In this document: one piece after another, positions 36,365 through 44,639 of the stretch | How positions within the stretch are numbered: the first letter of the stretch is position 1 | How the letters are laid out: the number at the start of each line of letters is the position of its first letter | NCBI GenBank assembly: GCA_050295975.1 | Contig: JBNKQR010000002.1 | Span: forward strand, 1 to 64,000 | From: JAPHTQ01 sp050295975 | GTDB taxonomy: Bacteria > Pseudomonadota > Gammaproteobacteria > Thiohalomonadales > Thiohalomonadaceae | Direction: 5' to 3' | DNA length: 64,000 nt | Notes under the pieces: generated by a model | Database searches by the model: none | The model's input: the letters and a program-made list of their open reading frames with translations, nothing else | What the model was told of the DNA's origin: nothing | Position numbers and translations under genes: made by a program

Positions 36365-37120
36365 ATGCCGGATTATCAAAACGCCGAAAAGACCGCAATC
36401 GACTCGGTCGAGGATCACGATCGCTATGTGCTGCATAGCGAGGGTGAGATCCGTAACCAGCTTTTAAATCTGTCAAAAAAACCTGACATCATCACCGCCT
36501 ATTTTAACAGCGGGAAAGAGTTCTTCCTCACCGCTGTGCTGGGCGTATTAAAAGATCGCAATATGGTGGTGCTGGACGTCGGTCCCGATGATGAGGTGAC
36601 CCACAAGGCGATCAAATCCAACCGTCTGGTCTGCACCACCCGCAGCATGGGCGTACCGATCAAGTTTTCAGTGGAAGGCTTACAGAGCGCCAAATACCAG
36701 GGTCGCTCGGCCATCGCCGCCTCCATGCCGGAGAGCCTGTTCCGCAAACAGCGACGTGAATTTTTCCGGGTACAGGTACCACGTATCAATTCACCCCAAT
36801 GTACCCTTCGTCCGGATAAGGATTCCCCGCCGATCACCCTGCAAATTATTGACCTCAGTGTCGGTGGCGTCAGCATTGTCTCCCATGAGGAGATTTTCAA
36901 ACCCAATATCCGTGACATCTACCGTGACTGCCTGATCCAGCTTCCAGATTTTGGTGAGTTCCGTATTGATATTGAGGTGCGCAACAAAGGGGTCTTCTTT
37001 ACCGGTAAGAACGAGGCGATCCCGCGCATTGGTGTTGCCTTCCTTAACGTCACCACCCAGACCAATCTCTATCTGCAGCGCTATATCTATCATCTGCAGG
37101 CACTCAGCATGGATCACTGA
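36365..37120 (+). CDS. YcgR-like flagellar brake / PilZ c-di-GMP receptor
   Basis: 251 residues. An N-terminal YcgR-type beta domain (residues about 15-115) is joined to a PilZ domain. The c-di-GMP-binding RxxxR is in QRREFFRVQVP and the DxSxxG motif in IDLSVGGVSI. Such proteins bind c-di-GMP and slow motility or control exopolysaccharide. The HD-GYP gene at 42 kb encodes an enzyme acting on the same messenger. Convergent with the anti-sigma gene, 8 bases apart. Confidence 0.85.
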   Translation: MPDYQNAEKTAIDSVEDHDRYVLHSEGEIRNQLLNLSKKPDIITAYFNSGKEFFLTAVLGVLKDRNMVVLDVGPDDEVTHKAIKSNRLVCTTRSMGVPIKFSVEGLQSAKYQGRSAIAASMPESLFRKQRREFFRVQVPRINSPQCTLRPDKDSPPITLQIIDLSVGGVSIVSHEEIFKPNIRDIYRDCLIQLPDFGEFRIDIEVRNKGVFFTGKNEAIPRIGVAFLNVTTQTNLYLQRYIYHLQALSMDH

Positions 37121-37128
37121 AGACGTCG

Positions 37129-37302
37129 TTACCCGCCGCCGATCCGCCGACAGGCCACACGAATAAATTCGATCTGTTTATTGAAGTTGGTGCAGCCACT
37201 GCACATCAGCAGATGCAGGCGCAGGCCGATGCGTTCCATGAGCCCCAGTTTTCTATCCTGTCCCTGAGATAGCAGTTGGGTGGCATGTTTACAGTTCATC
37301 AT
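37129..37302 (-). CDS. Small zinc-finger anti-sigma factor
   Basis: 57 residues, found by translating the minus strand from ATG 37302. It contains CKHATQLLSQ at the start and HLLMCSGC, the HxxxCxxC signature of zinc-binding anti-sigma (ZAS) proteins, with a second upstream Cys/His as further ligands. No membrane segment, so it is cytosolic and could sense redox or metal state through its zinc. Its start overlaps the sigma-factor stop by 4 bases, the usual sigma/anti-sigma coupling. Confidence 0.82.
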   Translation of the reverse strand: MMNCKHATQLLSQGQDRKLGLMERIGLRLHLLMCSGCTNFNKQIEFIRVACRRIGGG

Positions 37303-37886
37303 TCCGCGTGCTCCCCATCAAACCAGTTTTCCGTCAAACATATCCGCAGTTTTGAACGTGCCCGGTGCAGAATCACCCAACAATTGCTTTCGCTGATTGC
37401 CAGTTCGGTACAGATCTCTTCCGTCTCCAGACCCAGCATTTCGCGCATCATAAAGACACGGGCCGTGTTCTCCGGCAGATAGTCCATACAGGCATCGAAC
37501 ACACGCCAAAACTGTTCGTCCTCCAGATTCTGCTCCGGTTTCACCCAGCCTGTGGGACGCTCTTCCTTACGCCAATGACCTCGTTGGGTAAATTGTGCGT
37601 CAATGTTGTTATCGATCTCTTCGTCGTAGCTCTGTGTGGGATGACGCGCCTTGTCACGAATAACATCAATGATCTTATTGCGCAGAATGGAGAAGACCCA
37701 GGTCTTGATCGTTGCACGGCCCGCATATCGCTCACGTGATGCGAGTGCTGCAGCAATAGCTTCCTGCACCGCATCCTCTGCTGCCTGTTCGTCGCGCAGT
37801 TGCAGTCGGGCAAAACGCAGCATGTCGTGATGCAGTGCAGCGATCTCGTTTGCATCCACCTGCTCTTCTGGAGTGCTGGAGGGCAT
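37299..37886 (-). CDS. ECF-type RNA polymerase sigma factor
   Basis: 195 residues from ATG 37886; the frame extends 28 codons further but that part overlaps the preceding gene. Region 2 is seen in ALHHDMLRFARLQLRDEQAA with EDAVQEAIAAALASR, and TWVFSILRNKIIDVIR. Region 4 is LPENTARVFMMREMLGLETE followed by EICTELAISESNCWVILHRA. The linker is longer than in typical ECF factors, as in the Sig70_famx1 group. It likely directs the three identical promoter motifs at 39432, 40699 and 41747, including the one for its own operon. Confidence 0.9.
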   Translation of the reverse strand: MPSSTPEEQVDANEIAALHHDMLRFARLQLRDEQAAEDAVQEAIAAALASRERYAGRATIKTWVFSILRNKIIDVIRDKARHPTQSYDEEIDNNIDAQFTQRGHWRKEERPTGWVKPEQNLEDEQFWRVFDACMDYLPENTARVFMMREMLGLETEEICTELAISESNCWVILHRARSKLRICLTENWFDGEHAE

Positions 37887-37954
37887 GGCTCTTCTCTTGT
37901 GGTGGCTCGAAACAACGCCATGAACACTCAGTCTTGCAGGCAAGAACGACAATA

Positions 37955-38710
37955 TCAACTCGCCTGGCACAACAACCCCTCCAGTTGCGCCGTAATCTCA
38001 TCCACATCTATAGGTAGGTAGCCGGTGACCTCAAGACGGCGATCCTCAAAAACATCTTCACCCGGATGCGCTTCCTGCCAGGCACTGATCACCTCATCGC
38101 GATGACGCAACAACGCCTCTGCATGGGGCCGATAGAGCACTAACATCGCACTGATCCAGCGGTTCACCGGCCAGGAAGGGGCGGCGTGATCGATGACAAA
38201 ACGATCCAGCATTGAGATGGCATCCTCTGCTGTATACCAGCTCTCACCGGTCACCCAGCGGTTGGTGGCAAACAGGCCGATGGGATACCCCCATGCGTCC
38301 ATGGCAATACCGAGAAGATGGCAGATCGCCTCTTCACCTGCAGGCCACACATCACTCGCTTGCGGGTAGTGAATCGGTTGCACCTCTTCTGGCATACCAG
38401 CTGCTCTTAGAAATGTATGGAAGTGCCCATGTTCACCTGCTTCAGGTCGATGGGAATGGTAGTAGTACTGACTGTAGCTTTCGTTATCGAATACATCGTC
38501 GTGGGGATAGTGTTCCAGTTCGATGAAGTCGCCTTGTCCGCGCAACACCTCACCCACCACATTCAACCCCGCTTTTTCCAATACTCGATAACACTCACGG
38601 ATCTCACGCGCCGCAGTCAGCATCTGTTGCCGTTGAGAGCTATCTGTATCAGCAATCGCTGGTGTAAACAGCGATGGTATCTGCACAGCTTTTTGCATTA
38701 GCACACCCAT
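37955..38710 (-). CDS. Uncharacterised His-rich protein in sigma-factor operon
   Basis: 251 residues from ATG 38710, which overlaps the thioredoxin stop (TGATG). No family is recognised with certainty. Notable is the central YYYHSHRPEAGEHGHFHTF segment, whose closely spaced His residues look like a metal or heme site, and conserved-looking FATNRWVTGESWYTAEDA. No signal peptide, so cytosolic. It is translated between the thioredoxin and sigma genes, 68 bases before the sigma start, so a role in the same stress response is likely. Confidence 0.65.
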   Translation of the reverse strand: MGVLMQKAVQIPSLFTPAIADTDSSQRQQMLTAAREIRECYRVLEKAGLNVVGEVLRGQGDFIELEHYPHDDVFDNESYSQYYYHSHRPEAGEHGHFHTFLRAAGMPEEVQPIHYPQASDVWPAGEEAICHLLGIAMDAWGYPIGLFATNRWVTGESWYTAEDAISMLDRFVIDHAAPSWPVNRWISAMLVLYRPHAEALLRHRDEVISAWQEAHPGEDVFEDRRLEVTGYLPIDVDEITAQLEGLLCQAS

Positions 38711-39090
38711 CACAGCACCCGGCGTAATAGCGCCGCGATCTCTTTGCGATCGGTACTGGCAGTAACGCGACCTTTTTCAATGCCGTCACGGAAGACGATC
38801 AATGTGCTTTGATATTTCACACCAAAGCCATTCACCACATTTTTCTGGGTATCGAAGTCCACCTTCAGCAGCGTCAATGGCATGAACTCTTTCTCATGCT
38901 GCCGGAATAGATCACCAAGAATGATCTCCTGCTTCTTACAGGTGGGACACCAGTCCGCATGAATAAACACCAGGATCGGTTTGCCTTGCTGTTGCAGCGT
39001 ATTGAAACGCTGGGTTGTGTAAGGGAACTCCGCTGCTTGCGCAGCAGCGGAGAGTAGCAATGTCAGTAATAGAAACAGTTTGCGCAACAT
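38710..39090 (-). CDS. Periplasmic thioredoxin-like protein
   Basis: 126 residues. A signal peptide (LRKLFLLLTLLLSAAAQAAEF) precedes a thioredoxin fold with active site ADWCPTCKKQE and cis-Pro region replaced by YQSTLIVF. ATG 39090 is preferred over GTG 39093 because GGGAGG lies six bases upstream. Likely a periplasmic disulfide reductase or oxidase; partners may be the Cys-rich NPCA proteins encoded around it. Confidence 0.85.
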   Translation of the reverse strand: MLRKLFLLLTLLLSAAAQAAEFPYTTQRFNTLQQQGKPILVFIHADWCPTCKKQEIILGDLFRQHEKEFMPLTLLKVDFDTQKNVVNGFGVKYQSTLIVFRDGIEKGRVTASTDRKEIAALLRRVL

Positions 39091-39106
39091 CACTCACCTC
39101 CCGCGA

Positions 39107-39373
39107 CTAGTGCGCCGCACAGGGATTCATTGCTGCCTTGGCTGCACAGGGATTTTTAGCGGCACAAGGATTCACGGCAGCGCAGGGATTCATCACTGGC
39201 TTGGCAGCACAGGGATTTTTTGCCGCGCAGGGGTTGGCCTTCTGTGTCATCTCTTTAGCTGAACAGGGGCTACAGGGGTTCGCAGCGTGCAGTGGTGCAC
39301 TACCCATAGCCAGTGATAGTGCACCGGCTCCAAGAGTGGCGGCGAACAGTTTTTTTGCGCTCGGATTCTTCAT
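39107..39373 (-). CDS. Secreted NPCA-repeat Cys-rich peptide
   Basis: 88 residues from ATG 39373 (AAGGAG seven bases upstream). A signal peptide (FAATLGAGALSLAMGSAPLHA) is followed by a mature part of about 55 residues made mostly of NPCAAK-type units: seven Asn-Pro-Cys occurrences, eight Cys in all (NPCSPC at the start), separated by Lys or Met. No known fold. The regularly spaced Cys suggest metal (copper, zinc) or thiol/disulfide buffering in the periplasm. First gene after the P3 promoter, upstream of the thioredoxin and sigma factor. The same repeat occurs in the cytochrome gene 640 bases away. Confidence 0.82.
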   Translation of the reverse strand: MKNPSAKKLFAATLGAGALSLAMGSAPLHAANPCSPCSAKEMTQKANPCAAKNPCAAKPVMNPCAAVNPCAAKNPCAAKAAMNPCAAH

Positions 39374-39431
39374 TTCGTGACTCCTTAAATAGTGTTGTAG
39401 AGAACCGCTTATATGTCGGTCCTGTACTAGA

Positions 39432-39457
39432 GTCGCGTGAGTTCCCGATTCCTTACA
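39432..39457 (-). promoter_or_regulatory. ECF promoter P3 (NPCA peptide-thioredoxin-sigma operon)
   Basis: On the minus strand: TGTAAGGA, 14 bases, CGAC, 59 bases before the ATG at 39373. The same motif with exactly the same spacing precedes the cytochrome and peroxiredoxin operons. TGTAAGGA would be the -35 and CGAC the -10 element of the ECF sigma factor encoded at the end of this operon. Confidence 0.75.
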
Positions 39458-39475
39458 CTCTTGTGCAATCAATTA

Positions 39476-39952
39476 CTATTCAGCGGTCGCATCGGCCACG
39501 ATACGGGCAAAGATCGGATCGAGCTCTGCCGCCATCTTGTCAATCTCGGCATTATGGTAGGGGGCAAACAGCGCACTGGGCTTTCGGTAAATAATTGTTG
39601 CCGTGTGATCCACATTTTCAACCACATAGAGGCGCAACGGTGCCTCAAACCCGGCGGCAACACTGGCCTCTAACATCCTTACCGCGTAATCGTTACGAAA
39701 TACCATCAAGACTTCGTTGCCTAAGATAGAGACACCTCGTTTGGCCGCACCGCGACTGGCGCTAGCACGGGACACCAGACCCATCTTGTTGGCTTTAATT
39801 GCCTTTTCCAGTCGATCAATCAATACCGAATAGCCGTAGGGTGTGGCTATGGTAAACGTACCCGGCAGAGCTGCATCTGCAGCAGCTACGGTTGTACTGT
39901 GGAATAGAAACATGAGCACGCCAAAGCGTGCCACTTTTGAAAAGATATCCAT
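39476..39952 (-). CDS. DUF302 periplasmic protein
   Basis: 158 residues. A signal peptide (FGVLMFLFHSTTVAAADA) is followed by a DUF302 domain (IDRLEKAIKANKMGLVSR; GNEVLMVFRNDYAVRMLEA; HTATIIYRKPSALFAPYHN). DUF302 domains are found in redox- and metal-related periplasmic proteins; function unknown. It lies 60 bases after the NPCA cytochrome gene with a hairpin between, and probably shares promoter P2. Confidence 0.82.
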   Translation of the reverse strand: MDIFSKVARFGVLMFLFHSTTVAAADAALPGTFTIATPYGYSVLIDRLEKAIKANKMGLVSRASASRGAAKRGVSILGNEVLMVFRNDYAVRMLEASVAAGFEAPLRLYVVENVDHTATIIYRKPSALFAPYHNAEIDKMAAELDPIFARIVADATAE

Positions 39953-39982
39953 AAGCTAAATCTCCTTTGCTGAATGATGGGA

Positions 39983-40006
39983 GGAAGGCGGTGCAAACCG
40001 CCTTCC
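39983..40006. terminator. Hairpin between cytochrome and DUF302 genes
   Basis: GGAAGGCGGT pairs with ACCGCCTTCC around a 4-base loop: a perfect 10-bp stem without following T-run on the minus strand. Probably a partial terminator or mRNA-stabilising structure that sets the ratio of the two products. Confidence 0.6.
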
Positions 40007-40012
40007 AGATAT

Positions 40013-40663
40013 TTAATGGCTCATTGGTGCGCAGGGATTCCTCGCAGCGCATGGGTTTTTCGCTGCACAGGGATTCATCGCCGGTTTAGCAGTGCAGGGA
40101 TTTTTTGCGGCACAGGGATTCCTGGCCGCACAGGGATTTTTCATACCGCCCTTGAAACTCTTATGCTGGGTTCTCGTATAGGCTACCAATGCGGCAAGCT
40201 CTTTCGAGTCCCAGGCCAGTGATTTGGCCGCCATCGGTTCGTTCATACACAGCTGTACCATTTCATCCAGATGCACGCTCTTCAGACCGTAACGATCCTT
40301 GGCCATTTGTACAAAGTGTGGATAGGGTTTGGCGAAGGTCTGCTGATAAGCGCCGTGATTGTTGTGGCAGGTGCTGCACGAGAGACCGTTAGTGGAAAGC
40401 GAAGTATCACGAAACAGTTTGCTACCTAACGCAACCAACTCACTCGCATTACCTCGATAGGGTCGATAGTTCTTTGGACGCGTGACCAGGGAAGCGTCTT
40501 TATATTTTGGCGCGCATGGATTCATTGATTTACGTGGTGCACAGGGGTTACGTGCAGAGCAGGGATTAGCCGCCAGAACCGGCGCACCACTCAAACTGAG
40601 TGCCAACAGGCTGCTGGCAGTCAGCAGGGAGACGGGATTTCCGTCAAAGGGTTTGCGTTGCAT
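40013..40663 (-). CDS. c-type cytochrome with NPCA repeats at both ends
   Basis: 216 residues from ATG 40663 (AAGGAG upstream). Signal peptide (LLTASSLLALSLSGAPVLA), then three NPC units (NPCSARNPCAPRKSMNPCAPK), a single-heme cytochrome c domain with LSCSTCHNNHG at about residue 100, and a tail of six NPC units (NPCAARNPCAAKNPCTAK and so on). Putative axial Met lies in the NEPMAAKSLAW segment. A periplasmic electron carrier decorated with the same Cys-rich repeat as the 88-residue peptide, so the repeats may bind the same ligand or interact through disulfides. Confidence 0.85.
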   Translation of the reverse strand: MQRKPFDGNPVSLLTASSLLALSLSGAPVLAANPCSARNPCAPRKSMNPCAPKYKDASLVTRPKNYRPYRGNASELVALGSKLFRDTSLSTNGLSCSTCHNNHGAYQQTFAKPYPHFVQMAKDRYGLKSVHLDEMVQLCMNEPMAAKSLAWDSKELAALVAYTRTQHKSFKGGMKNPCAARNPCAAKNPCTAKPAMNPCAAKNPCAARNPCAPMSH

Positions 40664-40698
40664 GGTGTTCTCCTTCTCGTTGTTGTGTCTAAGCATCA

Positions 40699-40724
40699 GT
40701 CGCACAACACCGGAATTCCTTACA
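40699..40724 (-). promoter_or_regulatory. ECF promoter P2 (cytochrome-DUF302 operon)
   Basis: Minus strand TGTAAGGA, 14 bases, CGAC, 36 bases before the ATG at 40663. Matches P1 and P3 in both boxes and spacing. It begins 12 bases beyond the end of the upstream thioredoxin gene. Confidence 0.75.
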
Positions 40725-40736
40725 CACCCACAACAC

Positions 40737-41126
40737 TCATATGCTCAGTCGCTCACGCAACCAGGAGGCACTTACTCCACCCAGCTTCACTTCTCTCACA
40801 ACGCCATCGGACACCAAAATAAAACTTGGGGTAGCCGCAATACTGAATGCCTGGGCCAGATCCATATTTTCCGTCACATCCACCTTGATCAGGTTGGGAA
40901 ACTCTTCACGTAGCGTATCTACCTGCGGTGAAATCGCTTTACACGGACCACAGTGTGGTGAATAGAAATAGTAGATCCGCTTCTCCGCTACCACGTCCCC
41001 ATCTATTGACGAAGTATCCGGCACCGCCTGACCTTCACAACGCTTTGCCATGCGCCATGTGCGCCACTGCCAATAGAGAATAAGCGCAGTAACCGCGACA
41101 ATCACCAGAACAATAATCGTATTCAT
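40737..41126 (-). CDS. Membrane-anchored thioredoxin
   Basis: 129 residues. One N-terminal membrane helix (TIIVLVIVAVTALILYWQW), then a thioredoxin fold with active site SPHCGPCKAISP and cis-Pro motif AATPSFILV. Unlike the other thioredoxin here it keeps the classical Cys-Gly-Pro-Cys. The start overlaps the peroxiredoxin stop by 4 bases; it may reduce that peroxiredoxin. Confidence 0.9.
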   Translation of the reverse strand: MNTIIVLVIVAVTALILYWQWRTWRMAKRCEGQAVPDTSSIDGDVVAEKRIYYFYSPHCGPCKAISPQVDTLREEFPNLIKVDVTENMDLAQAFSIAATPSFILVSDGVVREVKLGGVSASWLRERLSI

Positions 41127-41701
41127 GTTCTCACCAGCTTGTGTTGTGAAGGGTGGGCTGACCTCTGAGCAACAAAGGCATCGATGCGTTTGAACGGAAT
41201 GTGATCACCGATATCCTTGCCGTAATAGGCATCCACGATCTCCTGATCCGGGCCGAGCAGAAAATCGGCGGGGATACGTGTTACGTCAGCGTCCGGAATG
41301 GCCATTCGGTAGTCGGGATCAAAAAGTGCCCTTAACAGGGTTGGCATGCGGAACATACCCAACAATAGACCAGGCATGGATCGCTGCACACCATACAGCT
41401 CATACAAAACCCCTTCCGGGTCAGGGATGATGGGAAAGGGCAGGCCACGGCGGGAGAGATACTCCCTGATATATTCCGGCGTTGATTCAAACACGCCGAT
41501 CACCTCAACCCCCTCCGCAGAGTAACGAGCGCACTCCTGAGAAAGACGGACAAAGCGCATGGTGCAGAAGGGGCAAGTGGCATAACGGAAGAATGCCAGT
41601 AGCACCTTCTTGCCACGCAGGCTTGCCAGATGGATCGGCTGTCCGTTCAGGTCAGGCATGGTGAAGTCGGGGGCACGGTCACCCACTTTGAGTATGTTCA
41701 T
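41123..41701 (-). CDS. AhpC/TSA-type peroxiredoxin-like protein
   Basis: 192 residues. Thioredoxin-fold peroxiredoxin (DRAPDFTMPDLNGQPIHLAS; LLAFFRYATCPFCTMRFVRL). The Cys-Pro-Phe-Cys motif occupies the position of the peroxidatic site; the usual Pro-x-x-x-Thr/Ser-x-x-Cys is altered to RYATCPFC. No signal peptide. First gene after promoter P1 and coupled to the membrane thioredoxin gene. Confidence 0.85.
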   Translation of the reverse strand: MNILKVGDRAPDFTMPDLNGQPIHLASLRGKKVLLAFFRYATCPFCTMRFVRLSQECARYSAEGVEVIGVFESTPEYIREYLSRRGLPFPIIPDPEGVLYELYGVQRSMPGLLLGMFRMPTLLRALFDPDYRMAIPDADVTRIPADFLLGPDQEIVDAYYGKDIGDHIPFKRIDAFVAQRSAHPSQHKLVRT

Positions 41702-41746
41702 GGTTTAACCTCCACAAGTTGGACAGAAGTGCTCTTATGTCCGTTT

Positions 41747-41772
41747 GTCGCAGAGACCGCGTGATCCTTACA
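41747..41772 (-). promoter_or_regulatory. ECF promoter P1 (peroxiredoxin-thioredoxin operon)
   Basis: Minus strand TGTAAGGA, 14 bases, CGAC, 46 bases before the ATG at 41701. Same boxes and spacing as P2 and P3. The rest of the gene-free stretch 41773-42094, between this promoter and the divergent HD-GYP gene, shows no other structure I can name. Confidence 0.75.
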
Positions 41773-42094
41773 CCCACCTGAAAGGTCTCACTGACGCAAA
41801 AAACCATGTCGCAAGAAGGTTAAATTTCGTCCACACTTAGACGATACTGTCGGGAGAGGGGAACAATCCCTGACCGTTTGCATGGATATAGGCTAAATGA
41901 CTTCGTGAGCGGAGTGTTATTCCTCATTGATTGGTGAGGCACCACAGGCAAATGACATACACCTTGATTATCCAACAGGGTAGCCCGAGAAAACGGCTCC
42001 CCCACATGCCTCAGCATCATCCTCGCGAGACAAAGGCTAGTGCTCTTTGTATCAAGTCGCATCGTTTGATCGACAAGCCAATCAGGGGGTGGCA

Positions 42095-44620
42095 ATGAGT
42101 TCCCGCCTGTTTCGTCTAATACGCCGGATATTTAAGCAAACCACCCCGCCACAGCACCCAGAACTGGCTACAGAGCGTAAGAGTGCGGAGATGAAGGCAC
42201 AGGCAAGTGAGCAACGTTCTAGCCGCTTTATCGCCAACCTTCCGGCCTTCTTTTTTACCTTTCGCCGCACCGAAGATGGTCGTTACTGCTTCCCCTATGC
42301 CAGCATTGGCATCAAAACCCTATACGGTCTCAATCCCGAGGATGTACGGGAAGATATGACGCCGTTGCACCTGCTTGCTCATCCGGATGATCGCTCCCGT
42401 ATCGAGGCCGCTCTTGCCGAAGCATTCGAATCGCTGGAACCCTTTCAACTCGAATACCGCATTTGCCCCCCGAATCTGCCGCAGCGCTGGATTGAGTCGC
42501 GTTCGGTAGCAAATAAAGAAGCAGACGGCAGCATCCTCTGGTATGGAATCATGCTCGACATTACTGAGCGTAAACAGGCAGAAGCAGCGCAACACCGACT
42601 TAACCGCGAGCTGAGAGCCATCAGCACCTGCAACCAGGCGCTGATCCGTGCCGAAGACGAACAGATGCTGCTCAACGATGTCTGCAACACCATTTGCGAC
42701 GTTGCGGGTTATGTTCTGGCCTGGGTGGGCTATGCGGAAAAGGATGCGGAAAAATCGATACGCCCAATGGCATGGGCCGGGAGCGACAGCGGCTATATCG
42801 CCAACGCCAAACTCTCCTGGTCGGAGGATCTGCCGCACGGACAGGGCCCGGCAGGCATCGCCATTCGCAGCGGTAAAGCCTACTACGTGCAAGACTTTAG
42901 CGAAGATGAACATATGTCCCCCTGGCGTAGGGCCGCACAACAACGGGGCTATCACTCTGGCATTGCCCTTCCACTCAAGGATGAAAACGCAACTGCCTTC
43001 GGCGTGTTACTGATCTATTCAACCGAGATCAATGCCATCACCCCGGATGAACTCCGACTGATGGAAGAACTTTCCGACGACCTCGCCTTTGGTATCGTTG
43101 CCCTGCGTAATCGCATAGAACGGAAACAGGCCGAACAACAGCTTATCCTGCTAAATTTTGCTCTCAATAATATCAACGAAGAGGCCATTTTAGTCGATGA
43201 TCAGGCACACATAAGTTACGTCAACGATGAGGCCTGCCGTGGCCTGAAATATTCTCGCGATGAACTGCTATCGATGACCATCCCCGATATTGATCCCCTG
43301 TTTTCGCTAGAGAAGTGGCCCGAAACGTGGGCCAATATTCGGGAGCATGGCTCACTCACCTTTGAAGGTCTTCATCTGGCAAGCGATCATTCACAATATC
43401 CGGTGGAGGTTAGCGCCAGTTACTTCGACTATGAAAACCGGGGTTACATCCTCGCCCTCTCCCGAGATATCACCGAACGCAAACATACTGAGCAGGAAAT
43501 ACTGCGCATGAACCGCTTCCTGCGCACCCTGAGTCGCTGCAACGAAACCCTGGTGCATACCCAGGATGAACAGAGCCTGCTTCAAGAGATGTGTCGCGTG
43601 GTGGTCGAGGTGGGAGAGTTCGTCCTGGCATGGGTGGGCTTTAGCGACGATTCCCACACTTTAAGCATCCAGGCTCAATTTGGTGGTGTGGTCGAGGGTT
43701 ATGTGGACCGCAGTACGCTCATCGATGGCACCGCTGCTGATCAAACATGTCGACCAGCCATCCGCGCCCTTCAGTCAGGCGAAATAGAGGTGGTACAAAA
43801 TTCAACTGCCGACCCCTGCCTGCCGTGGAGAAACCAGGCGCTGGAGTTTGGCTACAAATCCGCCATTGCTCTGCCCTTGCTTAATGGTGAAAAGGTTTTC
43901 GGTGTGTTCGCTATCTACTCCTCCGAGAGGGACAGCTTCGGCAGCGAAGAGACCGCACTGCTATCTGAACTGGCAAGCGATCTCAGCTACGGCATCCAGG
44001 CCCTGCGCACCCGTATCGATCGTGAACATTTCGTTAGCCAACTCCATGAGAGTATGGAGTCCACCATCCAGGCACTGGCCAGTACGGTTGACCTACGCGA
44101 TCCTTACACTGCTGGCCACCAGCACCGTGTAGCCAATCTTGCTGCCGCTATCGCCCGCGCAGCGGGATTCGCTGAGGATCGCGTTCAGGTTATCTCTCTA
44201 GCTGGCCTGATACATGACATCGGCAAGATCGCTATCCCCGCTGAGATCCTCAGTAAACCTGGCCGCTTGTCAGAAACGGAAATGTCCCTGGCGCGCACCC
44301 ATGTCACCGCTAGCTATGACATATTGAAGAACATTGATTTTCCATGGCCCATCGCCAGGATCGTGCGTCAACACCATGAGCGGATGGATGGCTCCGGCTA
44401 CCCCGACGGACTGAAAGGCAATGAGATCCTGCCGGAAGCGCGCATTCTTATGGTAGCCGACGTGGTCGAGGCGATGAACACACACCGTCCATACCGGCCT
44501 GCGCGTAGTCTTGACGAAGCACTGGAGGAGTTGCAAAACGGCCGTGGCATCCTTTACGACGCCGACATCGTCGATCTCTGCATCAAGTTATTCCGCGAAG
44601 AGGGCTATGTACTCGAATAG
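42095..44620 (+). CDS. PAS/GAF sensor with HD-GYP c-di-GMP phosphodiesterase domain
   Basis: 841 residues from ATG 42095, preferred to the TTG at 42047 because GGGGGTGG precedes it. Order: PAS (about 40-165, ending DITERKQAEAAQ), GAF (185-345), PAS (360-470, ending SRDITERKHTEQ), GAF (490-655), HD-GYP (670-841). The HD motif LIHDIGKIAIPAEIL and the full HERMDGSGYPDGLKG are intact, so it should cleave c-di-GMP. No membrane segment; a cytosolic multi-signal sensor. It ends 20 bases from the convergent tonB gene. Confidence 0.93.
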   Translation: MSSRLFRLIRRIFKQTTPPQHPELATERKSAEMKAQASEQRSSRFIANLPAFFFTFRRTEDGRYCFPYASIGIKTLYGLNPEDVREDMTPLHLLAHPDDRSRIEAALAEAFESLEPFQLEYRICPPNLPQRWIESRSVANKEADGSILWYGIMLDITERKQAEAAQHRLNRELRAISTCNQALIRAEDEQMLLNDVCNTICDVAGYVLAWVGYAEKDAEKSIRPMAWAGSDSGYIANAKLSWSEDLPHGQGPAGIAIRSGKAYYVQDFSEDEHMSPWRRAAQQRGYHSGIALPLKDENATAFGVLLIYSTEINAITPDELRLMEELSDDLAFGIVALRNRIERKQAEQQLILLNFALNNINEEAILVDDQAHISYVNDEACRGLKYSRDELLSMTIPDIDPLFSLEKWPETWANIREHGSLTFEGLHLASDHSQYPVEVSASYFDYENRGYILALSRDITERKHTEQEILRMNRFLRTLSRCNETLVHTQDEQSLLQEMCRVVVEVGEFVLAWVGFSDDSHTLSIQAQFGGVVEGYVDRSTLIDGTAADQTCRPAIRALQSGEIEVVQNSTADPCLPWRNQALEFGYKSAIALPLLNGEKVFGVFAIYSSERDSFGSEETALLSELASDLSYGIQALRTRIDREHFVSQLHESMESTIQALASTVDLRDPYTAGHQHRVANLAAAIARAAGFAEDRVQVISLAGLIHDIGKIAIPAEILSKPGRLSETEMSLARTHVTASYDILKNIDFPWPIARIVRQHHERMDGSGYPDGLKGNEILPEARILMVADVVEAMNTHRPYRPARSLDEALEELQNGRGILYDADIVDLCIKLFREEGYVLE

Positions 44621-44639
44621 CCTCTTTACTCGTAACACC

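Noticed and set aside
39110..40140. CRISPR-like tandem repeats
   Set aside because: The 18-base periodicity comes from in-frame NPCA codons in two secreted proteins; there are no constant repeats with unique spacers.
41820..42095. 91-codon frame on the minus strand between the peroxiredoxin promoter and the HD-GYP gene
   Set aside because: No ribosome site, no recognisable domain, and it overlaps the leader of the HD-GYP gene.
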